From assembly GCF_009296315.1 (NCBI RefSeq), contig NZ_WHLY01000002.1, positions 2,108,001 through 2,172,000 on the forward strand: 64,000 nucleotides of DNA. Direction: 5' to 3'. Within the stretch, counting starts at the first letter, position 1, and every line of letters starts with the position of its first letter. Of this stretch, positions 44,177 to 53,300 are shown in pieces. Below the pieces are notes generated by a model that made no database searches, had not been told where the DNA came from, and saw only the letters and a list, made by a program, of their open reading frames with translations. Origin of the DNA: Salmonirosea aquatica (GTDB lineage Bacteria > Bacteroidota > Bacteroidia > Cytophagales > Spirosomataceae). The position numbers and the translations under genes are program-made.

Positions 44177-46967
44177 AAGACTGATTGGCTTTCTACTGCT
44201 GATAGCCTTACCGTCGCTGGTCTTGGCACAATGTCCCTCGCCCCGGCAGTTGCGGGATACTTTGCAACAGATCGTAGGCAGGCCCTATCCCCAACAGGTA
44301 TCGGAGCTACGGCAGTGGAGCATCCGGTGGATACGATGCGGTTATCCTAAGGATTCAAACTACGTGGATGGCACCCTGCAACTGGGGCTGGTGTACCTGA
44401 ACCTGGGTACCTACCCAGAGGCTATCCGCCTTTCGGAAGAGGTCGTGGCACTATACGGCAGGCCCAATTCCCAACTCAGAAGAAGTGATTTGGCCAAAGC
44501 CTACTACCGTCAGGCGGTTGCTTTGCATTATCTGGAAGACGACCAGGCCATGGAACTTCTGCGTAAGGCAATCCGGGTAGCCGATACTACGGCGGAAGGG
44601 AAAGTGTGGTCCTCCAACGCTCACCTCTACCTGGTCTATAACTACTTTGCCAAAGGCGATTACCAGAAAGCCCTGCTCCACGCCACGCGCGGGGAAACGC
44701 TGGCCCGTGAGGTCAGCGATACTATTTCCATTTCGAAAATACTACAGCAAAAAGCGCAGGTGCTGAGTGAGCAAGAACGCTTTGGCGAGGCGCAAGTTGC
44801 CCTTGAAGATGCCATTGGGATTCTGAAGAGCAATCCCGTCCACCAGCGCAGCGTGGCCTCCCAGTACCGCCTGCTCGGGGATGTCTACAAGAATCTGGGC
44901 AAAACCGACGAGGCCGTCCAGTGCCTCAATACGGCATTTCGGATTGCCCAGCGCCAAAAATATAAACCTGCGGACTTCGCAACAAGTCTAGGCTACCTCC
45001 ACTATGAGCTTGGAAACTATCCGCAAGCGATCCGGTACTACAGAATTGCCCTTGAACTGGATCAAAGTCCCTACAGTAAAAGCCTGATATTCGATAATCT
45101 GGGAGCGGTGTACTGGAAGCTCAATCAATTCCGACGGGCTTTATCCTTTTACCAGCTAAGTATCGCCGAATTAGTGACCGATTTCGAGCCTACCACGCTT
45201 GGCCAGTTGCCACCGTCAAAACACATCCGGCTGATTACGCAGAAACTTTACCTTCTGGCTACGATACAGGACAAAGCCGATACCTGGCTCGACTATGCCC
45301 GGCGCGCGCCGGATTCGCCGAGCAGGAATGTACGGTTGCGAAACGCCCTGCGTACTTACGCGCTGGCCGACAGCATGATTGACTACATGCGTTACGAACA
45401 CGAAGGGGAAGGCTCCAAACTGTTTTGGCGGCAGCAAACGCACGGCCTGTACGAACGTGCCATTGAAGCGTGTTACCTGGCCAATGATCCGGAACGTGCC
45501 TTTCATTTTCTGGAAAAATCCAAAGCCGTACTATTGGCCGACAAACTCAACGAACTGGGAGCCAACCGCCAACTCTCGGAAGCCGATACCCGCCAGCAGC
45601 GCGCTCTACGCGATAGCGTGTCGGGGCTGCACTACCAGTTGGACGAAACGCCAGTCGGAGATAAAAACTACCTGGCACTACGAAGCCGACTGGAAAAAAC
45701 CGAAGACGAATTCGATGTATTCCGGCGAAAACTTGAAAAAACAAACCCGGCCTATTACCGCTACAAGTACGATTCGCATATTCCCAGCCTGACCGAAACC
45801 CGAAAGAGGCTTTTTTCTTCGAAAGCAGGGCAAGGACCAGCCTCTACCTTAGTGTCTTATTTCATGGGTGATAGTGCTGTCTATGCGTTTGTGCTCACGC
45901 TCCATCAGGCTCGTTTGGTAAAGCTGGCCATCACGCCGGCCCAGTACCAGGCTGGTGCTGGCGAATTGTTGGCCCTGAGCGCCAATGGCCCCTACCTAAA
46001 CGCGCACTATTCCCGCTATAGGGCACTTGCGTACCTTCTGTACCGGCAGTTGTGGAAACCCCTCGCGATCACTACTGCACGGGTTATGGTGGTACCTGAT
46101 GGCATATTCCTGCCTCTCGAAGCCTTGCTGACGACTCCGGGTCCCGATGATTTTCTGCTCAGGCGCCATGCCATCAGTTATTCCTATTCGGCTCGGCTCA
46201 TGCAGCCATCAACCGAGCAGCCCGGGGCCTTTCCCGGATCGGGCTTTGTGGGTTTTGCTCCAGAATTTTTCAACAGGCCTAAGCTTCCCTCCCTCCAGGG
46301 TTCGTCCGAAGCCCTAGCATCCATAAGTCAATCATTCTGGTTTGGAAAAGAACTGGTCAACCATGAAGCCACTAAAGCTAATTTCCTACAGTATGCGCCC
46401 ACTGCCCGCGTAATCCAGCTTTATACTCATGCCGATGCCGACAGCACCGACCTGACTGAACCCCGGATTTATTTTCATGACACCGCCCTCAACCTTTCCG
46501 AACTAAACCAGGTTGATCGGTTCCAGGCGCAACTTCTGGTACTTTCAGCCTGCAGAACTGGCGTAGGAGCCAACCAGCGCGGCGAAGGGATATTTAGCCT
46601 AGCCCGGAGTTTTGCGGCATTGGGTGTCCCCAGTACCATTACTACCCTCTGGACTGTCGAGAATCAACCTACCTACACACTTACCAGGCTATTCTATACC
46701 CATCTGAACGAAGGCCTGCCCAAGGACATCGCCCTGCAACACGCCAAGCTAGACTGGCTCCGGGAAGGAGGCGCGGCCCACACGCTGCCTTCGCAGTGGG
46801 CGGGCATGATCCTGGTGGGGGAAGTGGAAGCTCTGCACGATGGGCGGTGGTTCTGGATAGGAGGAACGATACTCTTCCTGGCCCTCTTGCTAGGCGGTAC
46901 CTTCTGGTGGTATCGAAAGCGTGTTTCCAGATTCAACGTACCAGTACCCGCCGCAACCCACTTGTGA
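44151..46967 (+). CDS. TPR-CHAT caspase-like protease with signal peptide and C-terminal membrane anchor
   Basis: 938 residues. A signal peptide or signal anchor (LIGFLLLIALPSLVLAQ) is followed by a TPR array from about 60 to 360 (AKAYYRQAVALHYLEDDQ; GDYQKALLHATRGETLA; LGDVYKNLGKTDEAVQCL; LGNYPQAIRYYRIALEL). A helical linker (about 400-560) follows, then a CHAT domain (about 600-890). The caspase-type dyad is intact: H760 in QLYTHADAD and C801 in LVLSACRTGVG, followed by GEGIFSLARSFAALGVPS and LWTVENQ. A single C-terminal helix (about 902-922) and a basic tail end it. The topology puts the CHAT domain in the periplasm, opposite the partner subtilase. Whether the CHAT protease is activated by the subtilase, or the reverse, is unknown. 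Confidence 0.88.
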   Translation: MPSFRLLHKRLIGFLLLIALPSLVLAQCPSPRQLRDTLQQIVGRPYPQQVSELRQWSIRWIRCGYPKDSNYVDGTLQLGLVYLNLGTYPEAIRLSEEVVALYGRPNSQLRRSDLAKAYYRQAVALHYLEDDQAMELLRKAIRVADTTAEGKVWSSNAHLYLVYNYFAKGDYQKALLHATRGETLAREVSDTISISKILQQKAQVLSEQERFGEAQVALEDAIGILKSNPVHQRSVASQYRLLGDVYKNLGKTDEAVQCLNTAFRIAQRQKYKPADFATSLGYLHYELGNYPQAIRYYRIALELDQSPYSKSLIFDNLGAVYWKLNQFRRALSFYQLSIAELVTDFEPTTLGQLPPSKHIRLITQKLYLLATIQDKADTWLDYARRAPDSPSRNVRLRNALRTYALADSMIDYMRYEHEGEGSKLFWRQQTHGLYERAIEACYLANDPERAFHFLEKSKAVLLADKLNELGANRQLSEADTRQQRALRDSVSGLHYQLDETPVGDKNYLALRSRLEKTEDEFDVFRRKLEKTNPAYYRYKYDSHIPSLTETRKRLFSSKAGQGPASTLVSYFMGDSAVYAFVLTLHQARLVKLAITPAQYQAGAGELLALSANGPYLNAHYSRYRALAYLLYRQLWKPLAITTARVMVVPDGIFLPLEALLTTPGPDDFLLRRHAISYSYSARLMQPSTEQPGAFPGSGFVGFAPEFFNRPKLPSLQGSSEALASISQSFWFGKELVNHEATKANFLQYAPTARVIQLYTHADADSTDLTEPRIYFHDTALNLSELNQVDRFQAQLLVLSACRTGVGANQRGEGIFSLARSFAALGVPSTITTLWTVENQPTYTLTRLFYTHLNEGLPKDIALQHAKLDWLREGGAAHTLPSQWAGMILVGEVEALHDGRWFWIGGTILFLALLLGGTFWWYRKRVSRFNVPVPAATHL

Positions 46968-47667
46968 TAAATCCATACTTTACAGGCATCCGACGCTTCT
47001 CGCGCTGGCGTTTGGAATAGTAGGCGGTACCTACCCCCAGCAGCACACCCGGCGTCAGCCATGGAATCAACTGCAGGTAGACCGAGGCGTCTTCGGGCAG
47101 ATAGCGCGTCATATTGACGCAGAAGGCTGTAATGGTGGCGATGTAGGCGCCCATGATTTTACTGATATGACCGAAGTACCAGTGCATTTTCTCGGATTCG
47201 ATTTTCCCCGAAAACAATTGCAAATCTTTACGAGCATTGACTGAAATCAGCGTTCCGAAAACGGCAAATAGAATGGCGATGAAATAATTCTGCAGCCCAA
47301 TAATGCCATACCCCGCATAACCCAGCATCGCCAGGCCACAGGCCAGAGCAAGTCCTGCCGCTACCCGATCCAGAACAGTGGCCTGAGTGGCCGATTTTTT
47401 CATTGCCAACACGCGTTCGCCTGAGAAGGTGAAGTAAAAACTCAGGATAGCGATGCACAAGAAAAATTGCAGTTTGAGTTGTCCGGGTCGCAGGGCAAAA
47501 AGCATGAGCGTGGTTATGAACACACCAAACATGGACCAGTAATATACATTGCCCCAAAACTTATGGACCTTGCCCCCCTTTTTGGCAAGCATAGGTACCA
47601 CGCCCGTTGCGAGTGCGGAGAAACCGAAGGCGACGTGGATAAGGAGAATAATTTTGTAGAAGTCCAT
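46933..47667 (-). CDS. DUF2306-like multi-spanning membrane protein
   Basis: 244 residues with about seven hydrophobic helices, starting FYKIILLIHVAFGFSALATGVVPMLAKKGGKVHKFWGNVYYWSM. Histidines in the first helices (IHVAFG, VHKFWG) resemble the family's conserved histidines, which suggests heme or metal binding, though this is not proven. The rest alternates helices and short basic loops. Family function is not established. The gene converges on the CHAT gene; their 3' ends overlap by 35 bases, so antisense interference of the two transcripts is possible. The assignment to DUF2306 is by resemblance only. Confidence 0.68.
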   Translation of the reverse strand: MDFYKIILLIHVAFGFSALATGVVPMLAKKGGKVHKFWGNVYYWSMFGVFITTLMLFALRPGQLKLQFFLCIAILSFYFTFSGERVLAMKKSATQATVLDRVAAGLALACGLAMLGYAGYGIIGLQNYFIAILFAVFGTLISVNARKDLQLFSGKIESEKMHWYFGHISKIMGAYIATITAFCVNMTRYLPEDASVYLQLIPWLTPGVLLGVGTAYYSKRQREKRRMPVKYGFITSGLRRVLVR

Positions 47668-47816
47668 GAGCTTGAAATTTTGCGGGTGAGCGATTTGACT
47701 GGGACAAACCTACCTACCCATAAATCTCTGTGCAAATAAAAGGGATGGGCAACCAAAATTTGGGATAAAAGACAGCCATTTGGGCTGTTATGCACTTTTT
47801 GGGACGTTTGACAAGG

Positions 47817-48668
47817 CTATTTCCGGAAATAATCCGCTACCCGATCGCCATATCGCCGCGCTACGGGGATTAGCACAGAATGGTGTTTAAGTTGCAGCTT
47901 GTAACCCTGCGCGTTGCCGGAGATGCTTTCGACCTGTTGCAGATTTACGATGTAGGAACGGTGGCAACGTACCAGGTCGGGATGATGAATTTGCTCTTCA
48001 AAGCGGCTCAGGCTGCCGCGCAGCAACGTCTTTTCGACTTTATCCTTTTGAATAAAAACGACTTCCGAGTAATTGTCCGCCGACTCGATAAACAGTAAAT
48101 CGTCCACCGCCACGGTCAGGGAATCTTTCTCATTTTCGGCGGTAAGGGTGATGTTGCCGGATTCGCGGGAAATAACGGATTCCGGCTCGTGTTTCTCGAT
48201 CTGCAGGTTGTCGGTAGCATACCTGCGCAACAGACGTGTGTAGCTTAGCAGCGTAATAACTGTAGCCGGAATCACACCTACAGCCGCGGTGAAGCTTAAC
48301 CAAACCAGGACGTGGGCGAAGCCATTGCCCATCGTCCATTGACTATAAAGGATATTGCCCAAGGCAATGAAAATGATTACAAAAAGTGTCCAGGCTATTT
48401 CTCTACCAACTGTCCAGTTTTTTTCATCGAAAAAATTCCCGAGTACCTTCGGGAAGACCAGACCTACCCCCGTCAGGCAAATAAATGTCACGAGCCCATA
48501 GCCTGCGATTAGGTAGGGCTTGACGGGATCATTCCACTGTGCCAATCCGAAGGGCTGAAAAATCAGAAGAAAGAGGGCTACGAAAAGACCGGAACCCGCC
48601 GATGTGAGTAGCCAGCGCCAGGGACTGCGCTGTTCACGGGGGTAAGGCTGAGCGAGAAATTGGAACAT
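47817..48668 (-). CDS. membrane-anchored LytTR transcriptional regulator
   Basis: 283 residues from the ATG at 48668; an in-frame start at 48689 adds only seven residues. Four hydrophobic helices occupy about residues 20-150 (WRWLLTSAGSGLFVALFLLIF; AGYGLVTFICLTGVGLVF). A charged linker leads to the LytTR DNA-binding domain (about 180-283: DSLTVAVDDLLFIESADNYSEVVF, LVRCHRSYIVNLQQVESISG, VLIPVARRYGDRV). It has no kinase or receiver. Such 4TM-LytTR proteins are common in Bacteroidota; targets are unknown. The divergent GIN-domain gene, about 250 bases away, is a possible target. Confidence 0.9.
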   Translation of the reverse strand: MFQFLAQPYPREQRSPWRWLLTSAGSGLFVALFLLIFQPFGLAQWNDPVKPYLIAGYGLVTFICLTGVGLVFPKVLGNFFDEKNWTVGREIAWTLFVIIFIALGNILYSQWTMGNGFAHVLVWLSFTAAVGVIPATVITLLSYTRLLRRYATDNLQIEKHEPESVISRESGNITLTAENEKDSLTVAVDDLLFIESADNYSEVVFIQKDKVEKTLLRGSLSRFEEQIHHPDLVRCHRSYIVNLQQVESISGNAQGYKLQLKHHSVLIPVARRYGDRVADYFRK

Positions 48669-48915
48669 ACGGCAAGATAGTCGGTACACGCACGGTTGTC
48701 AATGGAAATTAACTTTTAGCTTAATGCGGCTCATCAACATCCCAGGTTATGCCGAAGCATTGGTACAATAAGAAAAGTCAATAGCTCCTCCTGGTCAAAA
48801 TAAAGCCAGGCATGGATTGATAAATAAACTGAAAAGCAATATATTCATGCTACTTTGGGCCATGTCCCTCACCAGCTATTTTTTACCAAGCCATCAACAC
48901 ATAATCCATACTACT

Positions 48916-49587
48916 ATGAAAAAGCTCGTTTATGTTCTTTCTCTAACGTTGGGGATATTTTTATTCCTGACAAGCTGCAAATCCGATTCCCCAGACATCA
49001 AAATGGTGGAAGGGAAAGGACCTGCCATCGATTCCCTCATTGCCATCAATGGCTTTGCCCACATCCAGGTAAAAGGGTCGCCTACCGTGTATCTTTATCA
49101 GGGAAATACCTTCGAGGTCAGGTTGTCAGGTTCCAAAAACCTGCTTCCCCTGGTAAATGTTTACTGGCGAACTCCCTTCCTGGTCATCGAAACGCCAGAA
49201 GATGTTATGATTAGAAATAACAATCTGGAACTTCACGTACAGCTTCCCGTTCTTATGGGTGTAGAAAATATAGGGACGGGCCTGGTTGAGTCGAAAACCG
49301 ACTTTACCTGCGAATCTCTAATTGCCCTAACCAATAATACAGGCGAATTGCGCTTGACCGGAAAGACAAAGTCTCTTACTGCTTCGATGTACGCAACAGG
49401 TACCCTGCATTTGGAACAGATGCAAGCGGAGAAAGTTACTGTTGATATTTCGGGTAAGGGAACTGCTAAAGTCAACGCTGAAAAGACACTCTATGGTTGG
49501 CTGGATGGTAGTGGTAAGGTTCTCTACAAAGGGAATCCGCGCGTTGGGGTAGAAATCACTGGTACGGGAACAGTACTCCCTTTTTAA
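48916..49587 (+). CDS. GIN-domain (DUF2807) putative adhesin-like lipoprotein
   Basis: 223 residues from the ATG at 48916. Lipobox FLTSCKSD follows a basic, hydrophobic signal (KKLVYVLSLTLGIFLFL). An earlier in-frame start at 48817 would place an unrelated segment before the signal. The body is a repetitive beta-helix-like domain matching the Bacteroidota head GIN domain (auto-transporter adhesin head; DUF2807): FAHIQVKGSPTVYLYQGN, LELHVQLPVLMGVENIGTG, SGKGTAKVNAEKTLYGWLDGSGKVLYKGNP, ending in TGTGTVLPF. It probably sits at the cell surface or periplasm. Function unknown; base composition is more A/T rich than the surroundings, so it may be an acquired gene. Confidence 0.82.
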   Translation: MKKLVYVLSLTLGIFLFLTSCKSDSPDIKMVEGKGPAIDSLIAINGFAHIQVKGSPTVYLYQGNTFEVRLSGSKNLLPLVNVYWRTPFLVIETPEDVMIRNNNLELHVQLPVLMGVENIGTGLVESKTDFTCESLIALTNNTGELRLTGKTKSLTASMYATGTLHLEQMQAEKVTVDISGKGTAKVNAEKTLYGWLDGSGKVLYKGNPRVGVEITGTGTVLPF

Positions 49588-49607
49588 AACCCTCTTACTT
49601 CTAGGCT

Positions 49608-49667
49608 ACCAGCTCCTTCAAATCCGCGTTAGAGTATTCTCCAATCCAGGTTTCGCCATTGGCGACG
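49608..49667. repeat. 60-base direct repeat, copy A (remnant of an SNF2 3' end)
   Basis: It matches 50373-50432 at 57 of 60 bases. Translated on the minus strand both encode VANGETWIGEYSNADLKELV. The three differences are all silent third-codon changes. Copy A ends with a stop right after the motif (ELVA, stop), and its upstream side only weakly resembles the helicase. Confidence 0.8.
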
Positions 49668-49680
49668 TTCGAAATCTGTT

Positions 49681-50082
49681 TCAGATTTTTATCAAACTAA
49701 TGAACGATTCATAGCGCTCAAATTGGCTGTCGGCCGAAATCAAAGGCAAGCCTTCGGCGTGAGCAGTTGCTATGATGTACCGATCAAACGGATCGCGGTG
49801 TTCATCAAATAAAGGAATGTCCTGGTAGGTTGAAATGTGTCGATTGCTGACAGGAAGAAGGGTGAACCCATCCGCAACAAGTGTTTCAATGAATGTTTCG
49901 AGATTGATGATAAAATCGGGAAGTTTACCGATTTTCAATTTGATCGACAGTTCGATCAGGCTAAACCGGCTAACCAGAATTTCATTACCGGAGTCTTCTA
50001 ATAGGGATTTGACATAGGGCGTCAGCTTTAGATTGTTTTCCTTAGCCCAAACAGCTATTTGTGTGTCGATCAAATAGCGCAT
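49681..50082 (-). CDS. PIN-domain toxin (VapC-like ribonuclease)
   Basis: 133-residue PIN-domain protein, likely an RNA-cleaving toxin. The first acidic residue is D6 in YLIDTQIAVW, and a second acidic set appears in DEHRDPFDRYIIATA and in SADSQFERY near the C-terminus; these form the expected metal-binding site. The start codon shares one base with the antitoxin's stop (TGATG), so the pair is translationally coupled. It is more A/T rich than the neighbours. The pair sits between two 60-base copies of a helicase 3' end. Confidence 0.88.
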   Translation of the reverse strand: MRYLIDTQIAVWAKENNLKLTPYVKSLLEDSGNEILVSRFSLIELSIKLKIGKLPDFIINLETFIETLVADGFTLLPVSNRHISTYQDIPLFDEHRDPFDRYIIATAHAEGLPLISADSQFERYESFISLIKI

Positions 50083-50294
50083 CAGAACATGTAATCTTTC
50101 AGATCATCCAACGGCTCGTTGAAGTCGTCAGGAAGGGTTATTTTACCCTCCAACCCACCTAATTTTCTCTGGGAAGTTATATTGTCCTCGTCCTCGATAA
50201 ATGTGATGATAACTTTCGCTTTCTTTTGGGTGGGTGGAGCCTCCAAAAGAGTCAGTTTCCCATTTTCATAAACGCCGCTGATCGAAGTGTACAT
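50082..50294 (-). CDS. small antitoxin partner of the PIN toxin
   Basis: 70 residues. The N-terminal part (VYENGKLTLLEAPPTQKKAKVIITFIEDED) resembles the short AbrB/DUF2281-like or AF2212-type antitoxin fold: an ENGKL beta-hairpin followed by a strand VKVIITF-like. The C-terminal acidic tail (LPDDFNEPLDDLKDYMF) looks like the toxin-neutralising segment, common in VapB-type antitoxins. It lies directly upstream of the toxin with a one-base overlap, as in typical type II modules. A/T-rich spacer precedes it up to the SNF2 stop at 50360. Confidence 0.82.
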   Translation of the reverse strand: MYTSISGVYENGKLTLLEAPPTQKKAKVIITFIEDEDNITSQRKLGGLEGKITLPDDFNEPLDDLKDYMF

Positions 50295-50359
50295 GTTTTC
50301 AGTTTTTTATCAAATATAATAAAAACAAGGGATATCGATTTTAGTGAACCCGGCTTCCT

Positions 50360-53300
50360 TCACTTCAGCGCCACCAGCTCCTTCAAATCCGCGTTGGAGT
50401 ATTCTCCGATCCAGGTTTCGCCGTTGGCGACGGTCAGGTTGGCAAGTTCTTTCTTATTCTGAATCAGTTGGTTGATTTTTTCCTCAAAGGTACCTTCGGT
50501 GATCAGGCGGTGCACCAGCACGTTGCGGGTTTGGCCGATGCGGAAGGCGCGGTCGGTAGCCTGAGCCTCCACGGCTGGGTTCCACCATAAGTCATAATGG
50601 ATCACATTGTTGGCGGCAGTCAGGTTCAGACCTGTACCGCCCGCCTTAAGCGACAGCAACAGTAGCCGCGTGGCGCGGTTCGTTTGAAAATCTTCCACCA
50701 TTTCATCGCGATTATTCCGACTTACGCCGCCGTGCAGGAAGGGTACCTCTAGTTCGAGTTGCTCGCGCAGCATGGTCTGTAGCAGGGTACCCATTTCTTC
50801 GTACTGAGTAAAAATCAAAGCTTTTTCACCGTTTTCCAGCAGTTGTTGCACCAGTTCCAACAGTAAAGTACTCTTGCCGGAAGCCTGCGGATCGGTGCCG
50901 CCTTTCTTAAGGTAGTGCGTGGGATGGTTGCAGATTTGTTTAAGTGCGGTCATCATTTTGAAAATCATGCCGCTGCGTTTGAAGCCATCTTTTGCGCCCT
51001 CGATGCCGCGCAAAGCAGTATCCACTACACTTTGGTACAAAGCCGCCTGCTCCGCCGAAAGCTGGCAACTCTGGTCCATTTCGATTTTGTCAGGCAAATC
51101 CTGAATGATGCTTTTGTCGGTCTTCACCCGCCGCAGAATAAACGGCTTGGTCATACGGCGAAACACATCGAGGCGATGTTGGTCGCGATCTACCTCGATG
51201 GGAATCGAAAAATCCTGGCTGAATTTCTTCAGGGTACCCAGGTACCCCTTGTTTATAAAATCGATGATACTCCAGTATTCGCTCAGACGGTTTTCGACGG
51301 GGGTACCACTCATGGCGATGCGTACGCCTGCTTTGATTTTCTTGACCGCCTTGGTTTGGGCGGTAGCGGGATTTTTAATATTCTGGGCCTCGTCGATCAC
51401 CACTACAGGCCAATTGGTTTTAGTGAATGTTTCTTCTTCACTGCGTACCACGCCATAGGTCGTCAGTACCAGATCGGTATCTTTAAATTCGAGTTTGCTA
51501 CGGTTGGGACCGTGATACACGTGAGCTTTCAGGCCGGGTGCAAAACGGGTGATTTCCTTGCTCCAGTTGGTGAGCAAGGTAGTAGGCAGTATCACCAATC
51601 CTTTGTTTTTCTTAAAAGCCCCTTCTTCCTTGAATTTTTGCAAGGTAGCAATCACCTGCAACGTCTTGCCGAGGCCCATATCGTCGGCGATCAGACTACC
51701 GAAGCCGATGCGGGCATTCTTGTACAGCCACTCGTAGCCGCGCAACTGGTAGGGCCGTAGCGTAGCGTCGAGTTTTGTGGGTAGATTTAAGGCTTCGGGC
51801 GTCGTGAGGTCTTTGATGAGCTTGCGGGCGGCAGCGGTCAGCGTCACGCCCGCACCTTGATACTCTTCGGTCAGAGCGGTCTGGAGCAGGGTTTGAGAAT
51901 CCAGTTCGGGGGGATTTTTGAGCTTGTCCAGCAGCGAGCGGATTTCCTGCTCGTCCAGGTAGACGTACTGGTCTTTTATTCTGACCAACCCCCGGTAGTT
52001 CTCAATGATCTGGACAAATTCTTGGGTATCCACGTGTTGCTCACCGATGGCGACCTCCCAGCGGAAGCCCAGCATTTCGTCCAGACTAATTACCGAGCTA
52101 GCCGCCACTTTCCCGTTTTCCTCATCGTCCAGCAGCATCGAAAGCTGAGGACGGGCCAGTTTTTGCAACGCCTTGGGCAACATGATCCGGATGCCAAACA
52201 GTTTCAGGGGAGGTAGCATCTTGAACAGTACCTCGGGAAATTCCCGGGCATTGAATGCAAGCTCGTCTTCACCTTTGGACGAAATGAGCGTATTGAGTCG
52301 GGGAAAATGCTCAGCCATCATCGACAGATCGCGCAGCACGCCCAGGCGTACTGGCGCATAGTCGGGTTGCCGCATAAATTCTTTAAAGGGTACCGGGGCA
52401 GCCATTTCTTTGGCATTGTTTTCCACCAGAATATGCACCACGAAGGTACCTCTTTCGGTATCGTCCTCTACCTGAAGCACGGGGACGAAATCACGCTGGG
52501 CGATGAAGAATTTATTGAGCCAAAGCTGAATGCCTGCCGGAATCTCGCGACTGTCGAATCCGCTGAAACGGGCCAGCTCGCGCCGGAAAAACATATCCTC
52601 GATTTCGGTATCCTTGTAGTGATATCGGTCGTTGAATTGCCGGATACGCTCGGTCAGCAGCAGCGAGCATAGCAGTGTGAACCAGTCGCTGGCGATGGGT
52701 TCGTAAATGTCGTTGCGGCCGATTTTGTAGAATAAAAATTCGGGGGGTAGCAGAAGCTTGAGCTGCTCAGCCACGCGCGCGATGTCTTCATTGAGTAGTG
52801 CAGGAATCCAGCGCACAAAGTAGGCTTCCTTTTTCAGCTGCACCCGTAATAACTGCGGAAGCATTCCGCCCTTTTCCAGCAGCTTGCCGGCAAAACGATT
52901 GGTGAGGTACAATCCGCGCAGCAGCGGCGACAGCTGGGGTAGCTGACTGGTGGGTACATGCTGGAGCCAGTCCACGAGTTTCTGCACGTTATTGAATTGA
53001 TACACCAGACGTTCGTTGGTGTCCCGGAAATTGGCCTGCAGAAAACTCATGGCTTCGTCCCAGATGATTTCGCCGCTCTCCACCGCGTCGAGATCCTTAT
53101 CATAATCATATTCCCGCCGTACGGCTTCGGAATCCGCCGCGTCGGCTACGGCCAGGGCGTGGGCTTTTTTCTGAGCGTCGTTGTAAAAGTCCCGCAGAAT
53201 GGTTTTGAAATTGCCCGTTTTGTAAAAAAGCGGCGCGTCGCTCAGTAACGACAGCAGGTCGTCACTTAGGGAAGGTAGGGTGGAAAAATCAATGGCCGTG

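Noticed and set aside
46933-47667. DUF2306-like protein as part of the CHAT system
   Set aside because: It is convergent, not co-directional, and has no protease or regulatory motif; shared function is not supported.
50915-51760. Opposite-strand open frame of 281 codons within the SNF2 gene
   Set aside because: The minus-strand helicase motifs are continuous across the same region; the plus frame has no motifs.
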